Numbered from the stretch's first letter, positions 34,890 to 44,030 are shown. The stretch: 64,000 bases of DNA from Candidatus Fermentithermobacillaceae bacterium (GCA_012837895.1 DUQH01000035.1:62001-126000); one strand, 5' to 3'. A program made the numbers and translations. Notes: generated by a model from the letters alone, not told the origin.

Positions 34890-36167
34890 ATGGGTTACCT
34901 GGCGATCATCCTTGCTATCGTTTTCATTGTATGCTTCAAACAATGGAGGCAGCGAAAAGATGCACTCCTGTCTGTCCTTCTTGCCCTTCTCGTGGTAATT
35001 CTTGCCGTTACAATGATACTCTTTCCTGAACCTTCTTTCAAAGCGGCAGAAAGAGGTTTGACTGTATGGTGGGACATAGTGTTGCCGGCGCTCCTACCCT
35101 TTTTTATTGCTGCAGAGCTTCTAATGGGGATGGGAGTAGTCCATTTCATCGGGGTCTTGATGGAACCACTTATGAGGCCCTTGTTCAATGTCCCAGGCAC
35201 AGGCGCATTTGTGTTAGCGATGGGGATAGCTTCAGGATATCCCCTTGGAGCCGCACTGTCTGCCAGGCTCAAAGACGACAAACTGGCAACCAAGACTGAA
35301 GCTGAAAGACTAATGTGCTTCTGCAATACTTCTGATCCCCTTTTTATGACAGGTGCCGTTGCAGTGGGGATGTTCAAACGGGCTGACCTGGCGGGAGTAA
35401 TTATAGCAGCCCATTACCTGTCTGGGCTCACAGTAGGGATCGGAATGAGATTCTGGCAGAGGGGAAAAGACGAGAGCCGGGTTGAAACACCCAGACAGGA
35501 TCGGCCTGATCCGCCCCTGAGGCGTGCGTTCAGGGCTATGCGGAAAGCCCAGCAAGAAGCTAACAGGAGCCTTGGCGAACTCCTGGGTGAGGCAGTCAAA
35601 CGCTCCATTGACACTTTGCTCCTGGTGCTTGGCTTCATGGTGCTTTTTTCGGTGATATTCGAAATACTCACACTGGCAGGGGCCACAAACTATATTTCAC
35701 ACCTGATCTCAAGAGTGGTACCTGAGTCGCTGTTGCCAAAAAGCTTGCATCAATCAGTAGTAAGCGGGCTTTTCGAGATAACCATAGCTAGCTCATTGGC
35801 CGGCCAGGCAGATGCCCCGCTAATCACAAGGGTAGCAGTATGCAGCGGGATCATAGCGTGGAGCGGTTTATCTGTTCACGCACAGGTAGCTGCAGTAATA
35901 CAACCATCAGGCCTGTCAATCTGGCCGTATTCGGCTAGCAGGTTGTGTCAAGCAATGCTGGCTGCAACTTACACTGTCCTCTTGATGAAAATCGACGAAG
36001 GCAGGTGGACACTGCCCGCTTTCGAACCTGTATTTGCCGAAGCAAGCTGGCTTCACAGCCTTGGCGCTGCAACCAAGGCCTGCCTTTCCTGGGTCCTGTT
36101 GATGTTCCTGGTATCCCTGGCTCTTGCCGCAGGTGGCCACCTAAAGCGGCTCTGGGACAACCGTTAG
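34890..36167 (+). CDS. ylbJ: Sporulation integral membrane protein YlbJ
   Basis: 425 residues, about eight membrane segments, with two nucleoside-transporter gate-like halves (GLTVWWDIVLPALLPFFIAA; ITRVAVCSGIIAWSGLSVHA). The family is needed for spore cortex formation and made in the mother cell. ATG with AAAGGAGG about 8 bases upstream. Divergent from the Lon-type gene, convergent with the coiled-coil gene. Confidence 0.88.
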   Translation: MGYLAIILAIVFIVCFKQWRQRKDALLSVLLALLVVILAVTMILFPEPSFKAAERGLTVWWDIVLPALLPFFIAAELLMGMGVVHFIGVLMEPLMRPLFNVPGTGAFVLAMGIASGYPLGAALSARLKDDKLATKTEAERLMCFCNTSDPLFMTGAVAVGMFKRADLAGVIIAAHYLSGLTVGIGMRFWQRGKDESRVETPRQDRPDPPLRRAFRAMRKAQQEANRSLGELLGEAVKRSIDTLLLVLGFMVLFSVIFEILTLAGATNYISHLISRVVPESLLPKSLHQSVVSGLFEITIASSLAGQADAPLITRVAVCSGIIAWSGLSVHAQVAAVIQPSGLSIWPYSASRLCQAMLAATYTVLLMKIDEGRWTLPAFEPVFAEASWLHSLGAATKACLSWVLLMFLVSLALAAGGHLKRLWDNR

Positions 36168-36169
36168 GG

Positions 36170-36760
36170 TTAATCCCTGCCCTGGTTCCACAGAAACCTG
36201 CGGGGGCGGGCCGGCTCATCGTCATCCATGCTGTCGTCCATTTCATCTGCAAAAAACTGTTCATCTTCGGTTCCGGGATTATCCGTCTCCTGCTCCAGGT
36301 CATCCTTTTCCTGCGGTTCACGGACGCCCAGCTCATTCCTATCGCTTCTTACCCTCTCGAGCAGTTCAACAAGTAGATCTTCAACGGTTTTCATCATCTC
36401 ATCTGCGTACTCACGTGCGCCATAGTTTATTTCCTCTGCTACGGACTTAGCTTGAGCTATAAGTTGTTCCGCCTGGAGCCTGGCTTCTTTGGCAATCAAA
36501 TGTTCAGAAGCCCGCGCTGCTATCTGGCTCTGAGCATCCCTTATTATCTCCTGGGCTTCTTTCCGGGCTTCCTGGAGTATTTGTTCCCGTTCTTTCAACA
36601 CCCAGTTGGCGCGCTCAAATTCCTGAGGAATTGCAGCTTGAAGTGCATCGATCAGGTCAAATACCTCATCTTCGTCTACGACAATCTTCCCAACCAAAGG
36701 CAAACGTGAACATTCTTGCAGGTATGTATCAAGCCGTTCAAGTAGATTCAGCACATCCAT
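36170..36760 (-). CDS. Coiled-coil protein (V-ATPase H / DivIVA-like), function unknown
   Basis: 196 residues from ATG 36760 with GGGGGG 8 bases upstream. N-terminal segment DVLNLLERLDTYLQECSRLP, then VDEDEVFDLIDALQAAIPQE, a long Ala/Glu/Gln-rich coiled coil (about 45-135) and a very acidic tail (EDEQFFADEMDDSMDDDE) ending in a basic patch. It resembles conserved Clostridia proteins annotated only as ATPase-like next to coaD. Two bases separate its stop from that of ylbJ on the other strand; no terminator is seen. Confidence 0.65.
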   Translation of the reverse strand: MDVLNLLERLDTYLQECSRLPLVGKIVVDEDEVFDLIDALQAAIPQEFERANWVLKEREQILQEARKEAQEIIRDAQSQIAARASEHLIAKEARLQAEQLIAQAKSVAEEINYGAREYADEMMKTVEDLLVELLERVRSDRNELGVREPQEKDDLEQETDNPGTEDEQFFADEMDDSMDDDEPARPRRFLWNQGRD

Positions 36761-36795
36761 TGTTAGAGCCCCCCAATTTGTGACATAATTCAAGC

Positions 36796-37281
36796 CTAAT
36801 CTTTTCTCTTGAACTTACTCAGGAGTTTCCGTTCAACACTTGGAGGAACCAGGTCCCTGACACAGCCGCCATACGCCGCCACTTCTTTCACCAAGCTTGA
36901 ACTAAGGTAAAGATACTCAGACGACGTCATCATGAACATTGTCTCGATTTCGGGAGCGAGTTTCTTGTTCATCAGAGCCATCTTGAACTCATAGTCGAAG
37001 TCAGAAACCGCTCTTAGTCCTTTGACCAGCACCCTTATTCCTTTTTCCCTGGCAAAGTTTACCAGAAGGCCCTGGGAAGAGGTCACTTCGACATTAGGCA
37101 AGTGCTTGCATTCTTCCCTGATCATTGCTACGCGTTCGTCGACAGTAAACAACGGTTCTTTGGCTGGATTTTCGAATACAGCTACATAGAGTTTGTCGAA
37201 ACAACGGGAACTGCGTTTAATGATATCCATATGACCGTTTGTTATGGGGTCAAAACTGCCGGGATAAGCTGCAACTAACAA
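36796..37281 (-). CDS. coaD: Phosphopantetheine adenylyltransferase
   Basis: Fourth step of coenzyme A synthesis. 161 residues from TTG 37281 (AGGGGG 8 bases upstream), the normal length. [20 protein letters not shown] carries the nucleotide-binding HxGH-like GHMD motif; [19 protein letters not shown] and the C-terminal SSSLVKEVA are conserved. Confidence 0.96.
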   Translation of the reverse strand: MLVAAYPGSFDPITNGHMDIIKRSSRCFDKLYVAVFENPAKEPLFTVDERVAMIREECKHLPNVEVTSSQGLLVNFAREKGIRVLVKGLRAVSDFDYEFKMALMNKKLAPEIETMFMMTSSEYLYLSSSLVKEVAAYGGCVRDLVPPSVERKLLSKFKRKD

Positions 37282-37341
37282 GAAACCAACCCCCTGTCTT
37301 TGGGCTATATAATATGTCAAATATGTCCTTCAGTGTATAAT

Positions 37342-37466
37342 TCGTCAATATTTTGGCCACAGTACCTAAGGAGAGTCAGGGTGCAGTCGTGAGATTGCCC
37401 CTTACAGGCTCTTCCTCCGGTTTCTCCTCTCCCAATGCCGCTTCCGGAAAGAAGCGGCATTTTTTT
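37342..37466 (+). ncRNA. Candidate small RNA with terminator, no ORF
   Basis: A plus-strand TATAAT (37336-37341) is followed by ~90 nt that can fold: GGAGAG (37374-37379) pairs with CTCTCC, and a hairpin forms GGGTGCA/TGCCCC. A strong terminator closes it: ATGCCGCTT (37435-37443) pairs with AAGCGGCAT (37452-37460), then TTTTTT. Both flanking genes are on the minus strand, so nothing on the plus strand would be terminated except this transcript. No known family recognised. Confidence 0.4.
37435..37466 (+). terminator. Strong plus-strand intrinsic terminator
   Basis: 9-bp perfect stem (37435-37443 with 37452-37460), 8-base loop, T-run 37461-37466. It is oriented against the genes on both sides. 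Confidence 0.85.
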
Positions 37467-37477
37467 GTGCTAGCTGG

Positions 37478-37918
37478 CTATGCCGGCTCCTTGAGCAGCA
37501 AATAGGCTCCAACTATGAACAACACCACTCCCACTGCTTTGGTTATATCGATATCCGCCTTCTGCCCTGTGACTCCCAAGTAGTCAACAACCAGGGCCGT
37601 GAGGATTTGTACCGTTAGTATCGCAGTGGTGGCCGGAGCAGCACCTACTTTTGCGATACTGGTAAGCACTCCCCATACGATGATAACACTTAAGGGACCT
37701 CCAAGAAACCCAAACCATGGGGCAGAACCGATGTTTCTCATGTTTCCGTTGGTAATTCCTGAAACAAGTACGATTCCGAGGAGCGCCGTAGCTATTACGT
37801 GGACTACAAATGTAGCCTCTATTTCCCCTATCTTCTCGCCAAGAATTGAGTTCAACACTCCTTGAACTGCCATGGAACCTCCTGCAAGGCCTGCTATAAC
37901 CAAGGGCCAGATTTTCAA
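37478..37918 (-). CDS. YdcZ/DUF606 membrane protein (DMT-type)
   Basis: 146 residues with about five hydrophobic helices. GGSMAVQGVLNSILGEKIG near the start, PWFGFLGGPLSVIIVWG and TKAVGVVLFIVGAYLLLKEP at the end match the DUF606/YdcZ half-size transporter family, which often works as a dimer. Substrate unknown. TTG start with GGAGG 7 bases upstream. Confidence 0.85.
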   Translation of the reverse strand: MKIWPLVIAGLAGGSMAVQGVLNSILGEKIGEIEATFVVHVIATALLGIVLVSGITNGNMRNIGSAPWFGFLGGPLSVIIVWGVLTSIAKVGAAPATTAILTVQILTALVVDYLGVTGQKADIDITKAVGVVLFIVGAYLLLKEPA

Positions 37919-37945
37919 GCCTCCACCTCCAACCTGAAATCATAC

Positions 37946-37959
37946 ATAAGCGCGCTTAT
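37946..37959. repeat. 14-bp perfect palindrome between ydcZ and gpr
   Basis: ATAAGCGCGCTTAT lies in the divergent gap 28 bases from the ydcZ start and ~60 from gpr. A possible regulator site; no neighbour is a DNA-binding protein. Confidence 0.5.
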
Positions 37960-38017
37960 CCTTTGGGTAGTATAGCACCAGAACAGTCAATAAAATCTAG
38001 GCAGACAGGTGATGACA

Positions 38018-38953
38018 ATGCGTTGGTCAAACTGGGACAGAACTGACCTGGCAGTAGAACGTGCAGCCATGGTAAGGGAGCGCACAGGCGAGATCCCCGG
38101 ATTGGAAAGTTCGCAGGAACAGATTAACGGGATCCACATCACAAGGGTGCAGGTATCCACTCCGCATGCAGCAAGCCAGGTAGGCAAGCCGCCGGGCCGT
38201 TACTTCACACTGGAATGCCCAGAGCTGAAATACAGGAACAGGACACTCCTCAAGAACGTAGCTCAGATAATAGCTAAGGAACTGGCAGTGTTAGCAGAAC
38301 TGCCAAGGAAAAACGATGTGCTGGTAGTGGGATTAGGAAACTGGCAGGCAACGCCCGACGCCCTTGGGCCTAGGGTGGTCTCTCAACTCATGGTTACCCG
38401 GCACATAAGGGGCTACATCTCTCAGGACCTGGGCCAACGCTTGTATCCTGTGGCGGGAATATCCCCTGGTGTGTTAGGGATAACAGGGATGGAAACTGCA
38501 GACATAGTGAGGGGCATTGTTGAACAGATCAAGCCTGAACTGGTAATCACAGTGGACGCCCTAGCTGCAAGATCCCCTTCACGCCTATTCTCCACTATCC
38601 AGATTGCAGATACAGGGATACAACCCGGTTCAGGGGTGGGCAACAAACGCCCCGGCCTAAACCGTGAGAGCTTGGGCGTACCTGTAGTTGCTCTCGGGGT
38701 GCCCACAGTAGTCTCAGGCGCTTCAATAGCTGTAGATGTGCTCCAAGACTATTTCTCCAGGTTCAATCCACATGCCAGACCGTCAATAGATTCAGTGTAC
38801 GACTTCTTGTCCCAGGACTTGCTGGATTTGCTTGTTACCCACAAAGATGTCGATATGCAAATTATGGAAATGTCAAAATTGCTGGCAAGCGCCATTAACA
38901 AGGCGACTCAACCGGCCATCACTGAAGATGAGATGCTTGATTACTTGCAGTAG
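38018..38953 (+). CDS. gpr: Germination protease GPR
   Basis: Spore endoprotease that degrades SASPs at germination. 311 residues. RTDLAVE near the N-terminus is the zymogen processing site region; DVLVVGLGNWQATPDALGP, TVDALAARSPSRLFSTIQI and GVGNKRPGLNRESLGVPVVA are family signatures. Three clustered starts (GTG 38009, ATG 38012, ATG 38018); CAGGTG placement favours 38018. It is convergent with its likely substrate gene. Confidence 0.95.
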   Translation: MRWSNWDRTDLAVERAAMVRERTGEIPGLESSQEQINGIHITRVQVSTPHAASQVGKPPGRYFTLECPELKYRNRTLLKNVAQIIAKELAVLAELPRKNDVLVVGLGNWQATPDALGPRVVSQLMVTRHIRGYISQDLGQRLYPVAGISPGVLGITGMETADIVRGIVEQIKPELVITVDALAARSPSRLFSTIQIADTGIQPGSGVGNKRPGLNRESLGVPVVALGVPTVVSGASIAVDVLQDYFSRFNPHARPSIDSVYDFLSQDLLDLLVTHKDVDMQIMEMSKLLASAINKATQPAITEDEMLDYLQ

Positions 38954-38966
38954 CAGGAAAGCTGAA

Positions 38967-38993
38967 GGGGCAGCCTGACCGGCTGGCTGCCCC
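38967..38993. terminator. Bidirectional hairpin between gpr and ssp
   Basis: GGGGCAGCC (38967-38975) pairs with GGCTGCCCC (38985-38993); 9-bp GC-rich stem, no strong T-run. Confidence 0.6.
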
Positions 38994-39009
38994 TGATATT
39001 CAATTGTCG

Positions 39010-39261
39010 TTACTGAAGCCTCTGTTGCTGTTGCTGGACACCTGACGGGAATCTTCCCTGTGCCAGGTTATGCTGTGCAAACTCTATCATCCGTCTTACC
39101 ATGTGGCCGCCAACTGCCCCACAAGTCCTGGATGGGATATCTCCCCAGTAATCACCAGGAGGCTGTATTCCCAGTTCGTTGGCTACTTCATTTCTAAAGG
39201 CATCCAACGCGGGCCGGGCTTGCGGTACCACTGCAATGTTCCTACGCTGTCCTTGACCCAT
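39010..39261 (-). CDS. Small acid-soluble spore protein, alpha/beta type
   Basis: Coats and protects DNA in the dormant spore and is cut by GPR. 83 residues from ATG 39261 with AAAAGGAGGTG upstream. FRNEVANELGI is the GPR-cleavage-type segment and GDIPSRTCGAVGGHMVRRMIE the second conserved block (TSRxxGxVGGxMVKRMI). An unusual Gln-run ends the protein. A sigma-G-type promoter lies upstream. Confidence 0.93.
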   Translation of the reverse strand: MGQGQRRNIAVVPQARPALDAFRNEVANELGIQPPGDYWGDIPSRTCGAVGGHMVRRMIEFAQHNLAQGRFPSGVQQQQQRLQ

Positions 39262-39285
39262 TCGATTCACCTCCTTTTCACGACT

Positions 39286-39314
39286 TATTATGTTCACCAA
39301 GAATTCTTGTATGC
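39286..39314 (-). promoter_or_regulatory. Sigma-F/G-type forespore promoter of ssp
   Basis: GCATA (39314-39310), 17 bases, CATAATA (39292-39286) fits the sigma-G pattern GCATR-N15-xxCATWHTA. The spacer contains the perfect palindrome CAAGAATTCTTG (39298-39309). Confidence 0.75.
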
Positions 39315-39476
39315 TGGTATGTTATGGCGCTGCAGGTTAAGTAAACTCTGAGCGACAAGCAAAATGCCGATTCTAACTGGGGATATACAGATATGACATG
39401 AGGTAACATAAGTTTTCAAAAATGAAAAATTATATTTTGCAAGACAGCGCAAACTGATTGGTTGCCTAGTGTAGCA

Positions 39477-41540
39477 CTACCTGGAGCGTGCATGCATGAG
39501 GAGGTTGCCAAACCTTGCGTTGACCTTAGATAACAAGGGCGATAGCTGGAGAGGCGGCCGGTCCCCTTGTTCAAATGCTTCAACAAGAGGTTTGGCTTCA
39601 TGCCTTGCTGCATACAGGATATCTTCAGTGACACCCAGGTCCTGGATGTTTATCTCACTCACTCCGTGTTGCTTCAGGCCGAAAAACTGGCCAGGCCCTC
39701 TCTCGAGCAAGTCCAGCTCTGCAACTGAGAAGCCGTCGTGCAGCTTTTCAAGAGCTTTGAGCCTGGCGGCTGATTCGCCTGATTCACCTGAGGAAATCAT
39801 AAAGCAGTATGATTGTTTTTCGCCCCGCCCCACCCGGCCTCTTAGCTGGTGAAGCGTTGCCAATCCAAAGGATTCAGCGCCTTCAATCACCATACAGGTG
39901 GCATTTTTCACATCAACGCCCACTTCAATGACTGTGGTTGCCACAAGTACCTGCGTCTTGCCCTCTACGAAATCTTGCATTTGCTCAGCAAGCTTGTCCC
40001 TGGGCATATCCCCGTGGGCCAGTCCTATCCTGGCCCCGCGCAGGTACCCTGTCTTGAGCTCCTCAAACACCTCCTGGGCAGACCTGCGTCCCGACTTACC
40101 TTCGCGTATCAGGGGACACACTACGTAAGCTTGGTTACCCATGGCCAGCTCCTGTCTCACCCTTTCATAGGCTAAGTGCCTTAACCGTTCTTCAATTACC
40201 TGGGTACGTACTAGCTTCCTGCCATGGGGCAGCTCATCTATCACAGACAAATCCAAGTCTCCGAAAAGGGTGATCGCCAGTGACCTCGGTATTGGGGTAG
40301 CGCTCATCACAAGCATGTGGGGGGCGTCGCTGTCGTACGAAAGGCGTAGACGCTGCCTTACGCCAAACCTGTGTTGTTCATCTGTTACCACCATGCCAAG
40401 CCGCGCCCAATCTACGTCAGGTTCGAGCATGGCATGGGTGCCCACAAGTATGTCGATTGAACCTTCAGCTAGCTGTCTAAGCGTCATCCGCTTGTCATTT
40501 GCGCTCTGGCTGCCCGACAAGAAGCCTACACGGGCCATGTCCCGGGCAAACTCTCCTACGGTCTGCAGATGCTGCCTTGCCAGCACTTCCGTCGGCGCAA
40601 GCAGCGCCCCCTGATAGCCGTTGGCAACTGCTGCCAAGAGCGACCATACAGCCACTACAGTCTTTCCGCTTCCAACGTCCCCTTGGAGCAGGCGGTTCAT
40701 GGTTCTCCCAGAACACAAATCATCCCTGATTTCATGTATAGTCCGCTCTTGAGCGTTTGTCAGCCTGAAAGGCAGGGCATCAAGGAAAGCTTGAGGCAGG
40801 TCGAATCTTGTGTAAGGCGCTGCAGGTTTCACCGTTTCGATCTGGCTTTTCATGAGGAGAAGTGCAAACTGCAGCAAAAGCACTTCCCTGAACGCCAAGG
40901 TTCTCCTTGCCTTTTCCCACATTTCGGCGCTGGATGGGCAGTGAATGCCAATATATGCCTGCTTCTGGCTTAGCAATCCTTGCCTGCGCGTGATCGCAGC
41001 CGGGATGCACTCGTCTATCAGATGGGCATAGCTACTCAAAGCCTCGCGGACTATCCTGGCAATGGTAGAGGAATTCAGCCCTGCAGTAGTGTGGTAAACC
41101 GGGACAATCAAGTCTCTAGGGGACAGTTGGGCGGTTTCTTCCCACCGTGGGTGTGCCATTTCCCAGCTGTGGCGCCTCCACTCAACCTTACCTGAAGCTA
41201 CAAGCTGCTGCCCCCGGTAGAACTGCTTGGAAAGGTAAGGCATATTGTACCATACCAGATAGCAAATCCCAGTCCCGTCTGAGACGCCTACGCGCAAGGC
41301 ACGCCCCCTGATACTGGGGATAACAGCAACGGAGATTACTTTGCCCGCTATTGTCACCTTTTCTCCCGGTTCAAGGTTCCTTAGCCTCTGAACCCGGGAA
41401 AAGTCGTCGATCCTGAAGGGAAAGAAGTCAAGCAGGTCCTGTACGGTGTTGACTCCCAAGCTGGCAAACATCTTTGCCCTTCTAGGGCCAACGCCTTTCA
41501 AGTATCTTACATCATCTTGAAGGGACAGACGCCGTGACAT
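39477..41540 (-). CDS. recG: ATP-dependent DNA helicase RecG
   Basis: 687 residues. Wedge/OB domain at the N-terminus (LKGVGPRRAKMFASLGV), then superfamily 2 motifs: Walker A GDVGSGKTVVA, TDEQHRFGV (DEQH), MSATPIPR, VATTVIEVGVDV and QLRGRVGRG. Reverses stalled replication forks and branch-migrates Holliday junctions. The ATG overlaps the fakA stop (TAATG). Full length with the C-terminal RecG hook. Confidence 0.97.
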   Translation of the reverse strand: MSRRLSLQDDVRYLKGVGPRRAKMFASLGVNTVQDLLDFFPFRIDDFSRVQRLRNLEPGEKVTIAGKVISVAVIPSIRGRALRVGVSDGTGICYLVWYNMPYLSKQFYRGQQLVASGKVEWRRHSWEMAHPRWEETAQLSPRDLIVPVYHTTAGLNSSTIARIVREALSSYAHLIDECIPAAITRRQGLLSQKQAYIGIHCPSSAEMWEKARRTLAFREVLLLQFALLLMKSQIETVKPAAPYTRFDLPQAFLDALPFRLTNAQERTIHEIRDDLCSGRTMNRLLQGDVGSGKTVVAVWSLLAAVANGYQGALLAPTEVLARQHLQTVGEFARDMARVGFLSGSQSANDKRMTLRQLAEGSIDILVGTHAMLEPDVDWARLGMVVTDEQHRFGVRQRLRLSYDSDAPHMLVMSATPIPRSLAITLFGDLDLSVIDELPHGRKLVRTQVIEERLRHLAYERVRQELAMGNQAYVVCPLIREGKSGRRSAQEVFEELKTGYLRGARIGLAHGDMPRDKLAEQMQDFVEGKTQVLVATTVIEVGVDVKNATCMVIEGAESFGLATLHQLRGRVGRGEKQSYCFMISSGESGESAARLKALEKLHDGFSVAELDLLERGPGQFFGLKQHGVSEINIQDLGVTEDILYAARHEAKPLVEAFEQGDRPPLQLSPLLSKVNARFGNLLMHARSR

Positions 41541-43210
41541 TATTCCACTGATACTAAGTAGTAATATAAGGGTTGCCCGCCACGGTAAACCTCAACCTCA
41601 CACTTACCGCCAACCCGGTTCTCGAGCATCTCCTGCAAACCCTCTGCCGTGGAACTGTCGATGTCTTCGCCGTAATACACAGTCACCACAGAATGGTTCT
41701 TGCCTACCATTTTCCTGACTATTTCCCCGAGTACCTCTTCAGAATCCTGCCCTACTGCTTCTACCTTGCCGTCTACCAGGCCTATGATATCTCCCTCTTG
41801 CATCACATGCTTTCCGAACTTGCCGTTCCTGGCAGCAAAAGTCACCTCGCCGGTCTTGACGCTGCGCACCGCTTTGCCTGCCTTCTTAAGGTTTTCCCGC
41901 ATACTCTCATTGGGATTCAATGCAAGAAGGGCCGAAATACCCTGGGGTACCGTCTTTGACGGCACGATGTACATGTTTCTGCCCGTGAGCTTCTTAGCTT
42001 GTTTTGCGGCCAGAAAGATGTTACCGTTATTTGGCAAGAATATCACTTTCTTGGCGCCTACTGACTTAACTGCTTCCACAAGGTCGCTGGTTGACGGGTT
42101 CATGGTAATGCCGCCGTCCATCACCAGATCGCAACCCAGACTCCTCATTATTTCCTGGAGCCCATCACCTGTAGCTACAGATACGATTCCTACTTCCTTG
42201 ACCGGCTTTTGCCCGCTGGGTTTGGGGACTTCCTCTTGAGAACCGGCAGGTTCCAAATCCTTTCTGCCTAGCTGCGCCTGTTTGGACTGTTCTATCATAT
42301 TGTCTATGGTAACCTGGGAAATCTGGCCGTACTTGAAACACAGGCCCAGTACCTCATGGGGAACTTCTGTGTGGATGTGAACTCTGACCACTTCTTCAGA
42401 GCCCACTACAAGAAGAGAGTCTCCCAGCGGCTCCAAGTCTGCCCTTATCTCATCAATTGGAAGCCTGCTTCCCAGTATCAGCAGCTGGGTATCGTACGGG
42501 TTATCAATCGCTGCAATCTCTTCTTCATGCACATGGGCAAGCTGGTGTTCCGCATACAAGGAAGACTCATCCGGGTGGATGGCTGCATCAGGTCCGTAGC
42601 CGCGGAGAAACCCCTCTATGATGTAAACAAGCCCTTTTCCACCTGCATCAACCACCCCAGCCTCCTTCAACGCTGGAAGCATCTCAGGAGTCTTGTCAAG
42701 CACTTCCTGCCCTTTGGCAAGACATTCACGAAGCACTTCAGGAATTGTGGCACCTGGGACCGCCGACGCAAGCTGGGCAGCATCGCGCATACCACGTAAC
42801 ACTGTTAGGATTGTGCCTTCCACCGGTTTCATCACTGCCTTATACGCAGTAGACACCGCCTCTTCAAAAGCATTGGCCAGGTCCTTGGGGTCAGCAGCTT
42901 GTTTGCCTGCAAAGCTCTTGGCAATACCCCTGAATATCTGCGACAGGATTACGCCTGAGTTCCCCCTTGCCCCCATGAGCGCACCCATACTGGCTGTTTC
43001 GGCAGCTGCACCTAGCGGAAGCCCTTGTTTCCCCTTGAGGCTGTCAGCAGCTGAAGAAAGGGTAAGATACATATTTGTGCCTGTATCTCCGTCAGGAACC
43101 GGAAATACATTGAGCGAATCGACCTCTTTCTTGCGTTCGGAAAGGTACCTTTGGGACATAATAACCAGTTCTCGAAACCTGTCGCCATCTAACACCGAAG
43201 TACGAACCAT
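41540..43210 (-). CDS. fakA: Fatty acid kinase FakA (DAK2 domain, YloV)
   Basis: Phosphorylates FakB-bound fatty acids for use by phospholipid synthesis. 556 residues from ATG 43210 (GGGGAG 6 bases upstream). The N-terminal DhaL/DAK2 kinase domain has NVFPVPDGDTGTNMYLTL (the Asp cluster binds Mg-ATP), with ARGNSGVILSQIFRG and DAGGKGLVYIIEG further on. The middle and C-terminal FakA domains (EDFDSS-like region, GTNGNIFLAA-type loop) are complete. A DegV/FakB partner is at 30694-31551. Confidence 0.93.
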   Translation of the reverse strand: MVRTSVLDGDRFRELVIMSQRYLSERKKEVDSLNVFPVPDGDTGTNMYLTLSSAADSLKGKQGLPLGAAAETASMGALMGARGNSGVILSQIFRGIAKSFAGKQAADPKDLANAFEEAVSTAYKAVMKPVEGTILTVLRGMRDAAQLASAVPGATIPEVLRECLAKGQEVLDKTPEMLPALKEAGVVDAGGKGLVYIIEGFLRGYGPDAAIHPDESSLYAEHQLAHVHEEEIAAIDNPYDTQLLILGSRLPIDEIRADLEPLGDSLLVVGSEEVVRVHIHTEVPHEVLGLCFKYGQISQVTIDNMIEQSKQAQLGRKDLEPAGSQEEVPKPSGQKPVKEVGIVSVATGDGLQEIMRSLGCDLVMDGGITMNPSTSDLVEAVKSVGAKKVIFLPNNGNIFLAAKQAKKLTGRNMYIVPSKTVPQGISALLALNPNESMRENLKKAGKAVRSVKTGEVTFAARNGKFGKHVMQEGDIIGLVDGKVEAVGQDSEEVLGEIVRKMVGKNHSVVTVYYGEDIDSSTAEGLQEMLENRVGGKCEVEVYRGGQPLYYYLVSVE

Positions 43211-43212
43211 TG

Positions 43213-43584
43213 TCAACTCCCCGAGTTCTCCTGAAGCCTTATACTTTCTACGCTCACCGTCACCTTGCTGACCTTAAGCCCGGTAATCTTCTCAACGGTG
43301 TAACGGACCTTGTCTATGATCATCCTGGCCACTTCAGAGATTTTGACCCCGTATCCAAGTATAACAAACAGTTCAATGTAGAGTTGGTCACCGTCTATTG
43401 ACACTGAAACGCCCTTGGCCAAATTCTCCATGCCCAAGAGTTCCGACAAGCCATCGGTCATCTTGCGGCCTGCCATGCCGACCACGCCATAACACTCTAT
43501 TGCGGCGGCACCTGCAATAGTAGCAATGGCCTCTTCTGACAGCACCAGTTTTCCCATTTCAGTTTTGATTTCTTTTCCAGTCAA
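43213..43584 (-). CDS. yloU: Asp23/Gls24 family envelope-stress protein (YloU)
   Basis: 123 residues from TTG 43584 (GGAG 8 bases upstream; GTG 43593 sits on that site). GKLVLSEEAIATIAGAAAIE, CYGVVGMAGR and FVILGYGVKISEVARMIIDKV define the Gls24 fold. Always next to fakA in Firmicutes; its role at the membrane is poorly known. The 228 bases between it and rpmB hold a plausible minus promoter (CTGAAA-16-TATATA) but nothing else certain. Confidence 0.93.
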   Translation of the reverse strand: MTGKEIKTEMGKLVLSEEAIATIAGAAAIECYGVVGMAGRKMTDGLSELLGMENLAKGVSVSIDGDQLYIELFVILGYGVKISEVARMIIDKVRYTVEKITGLKVSKVTVSVESIRLQENSGS

Positions 43585-43812
43585 CTGAAACACTCCAGTT
43601 TACTAGCGCTCCATATATATTGCCACAACAATCCGTTTCAGGGAAGCTTTACAGCAGCTTTTCAAGACTGCCGGGAACCATTTTATAGTTAGCCCTTCAA
43701 CAAGCAAATACCTCTTTCATGTTCTCACCTTGTTTTCCCTGGCCGGTACTTCCCCTTGGTAAGCATTCTATGGTAGGATAGATGCGTTACAAGTTGGAAG
43801 GAGGTTCGTGAG

Positions 43813-44004
43813 GTGCCCAAGTGCGAAATATGCGGCAAGACGAGGACAGTAGGGAACCGCGTCAGCCATTCAAACATAAAGACCAAGAGAAAGTGGTCTC
43901 CTAACGTTCAAAGAGTAAGGGCAGTTGTAGGCAATACTACCAAAAGGATATACGTGTGTGCCCGGTGCTTGCGGAGTGGAAGAGTTAAGCGCCCTGCATT
44001 CTAA
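43813..44004 (+). CDS. rpmB: 50S ribosomal protein L28
   Basis: 63 residues from GTG 43813 with GGAAGGAGG 8 bases upstream. A zinc-binding form with CEICGK and CARCLRSG. The only plus-strand gene in its neighbourhood, monocistronic with its own terminator, as in Bacillus where rpmB opposes its neighbours. Confidence 0.97.
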   Translation: MPKCEICGKTRTVGNRVSHSNIKTKRKWSPNVQRVRAVVGNTTKRIYVCARCLRSGRVKRPAF

Positions 44005-44030
44005 AAACTGTGTCCTTATGACTGAATAGT

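Noticed and set aside
37389-37505. Short GTG frame running through the terminator at 37435-37466
   Set aside because: It translates the hairpin and T-run; a terminator is the better explanation.
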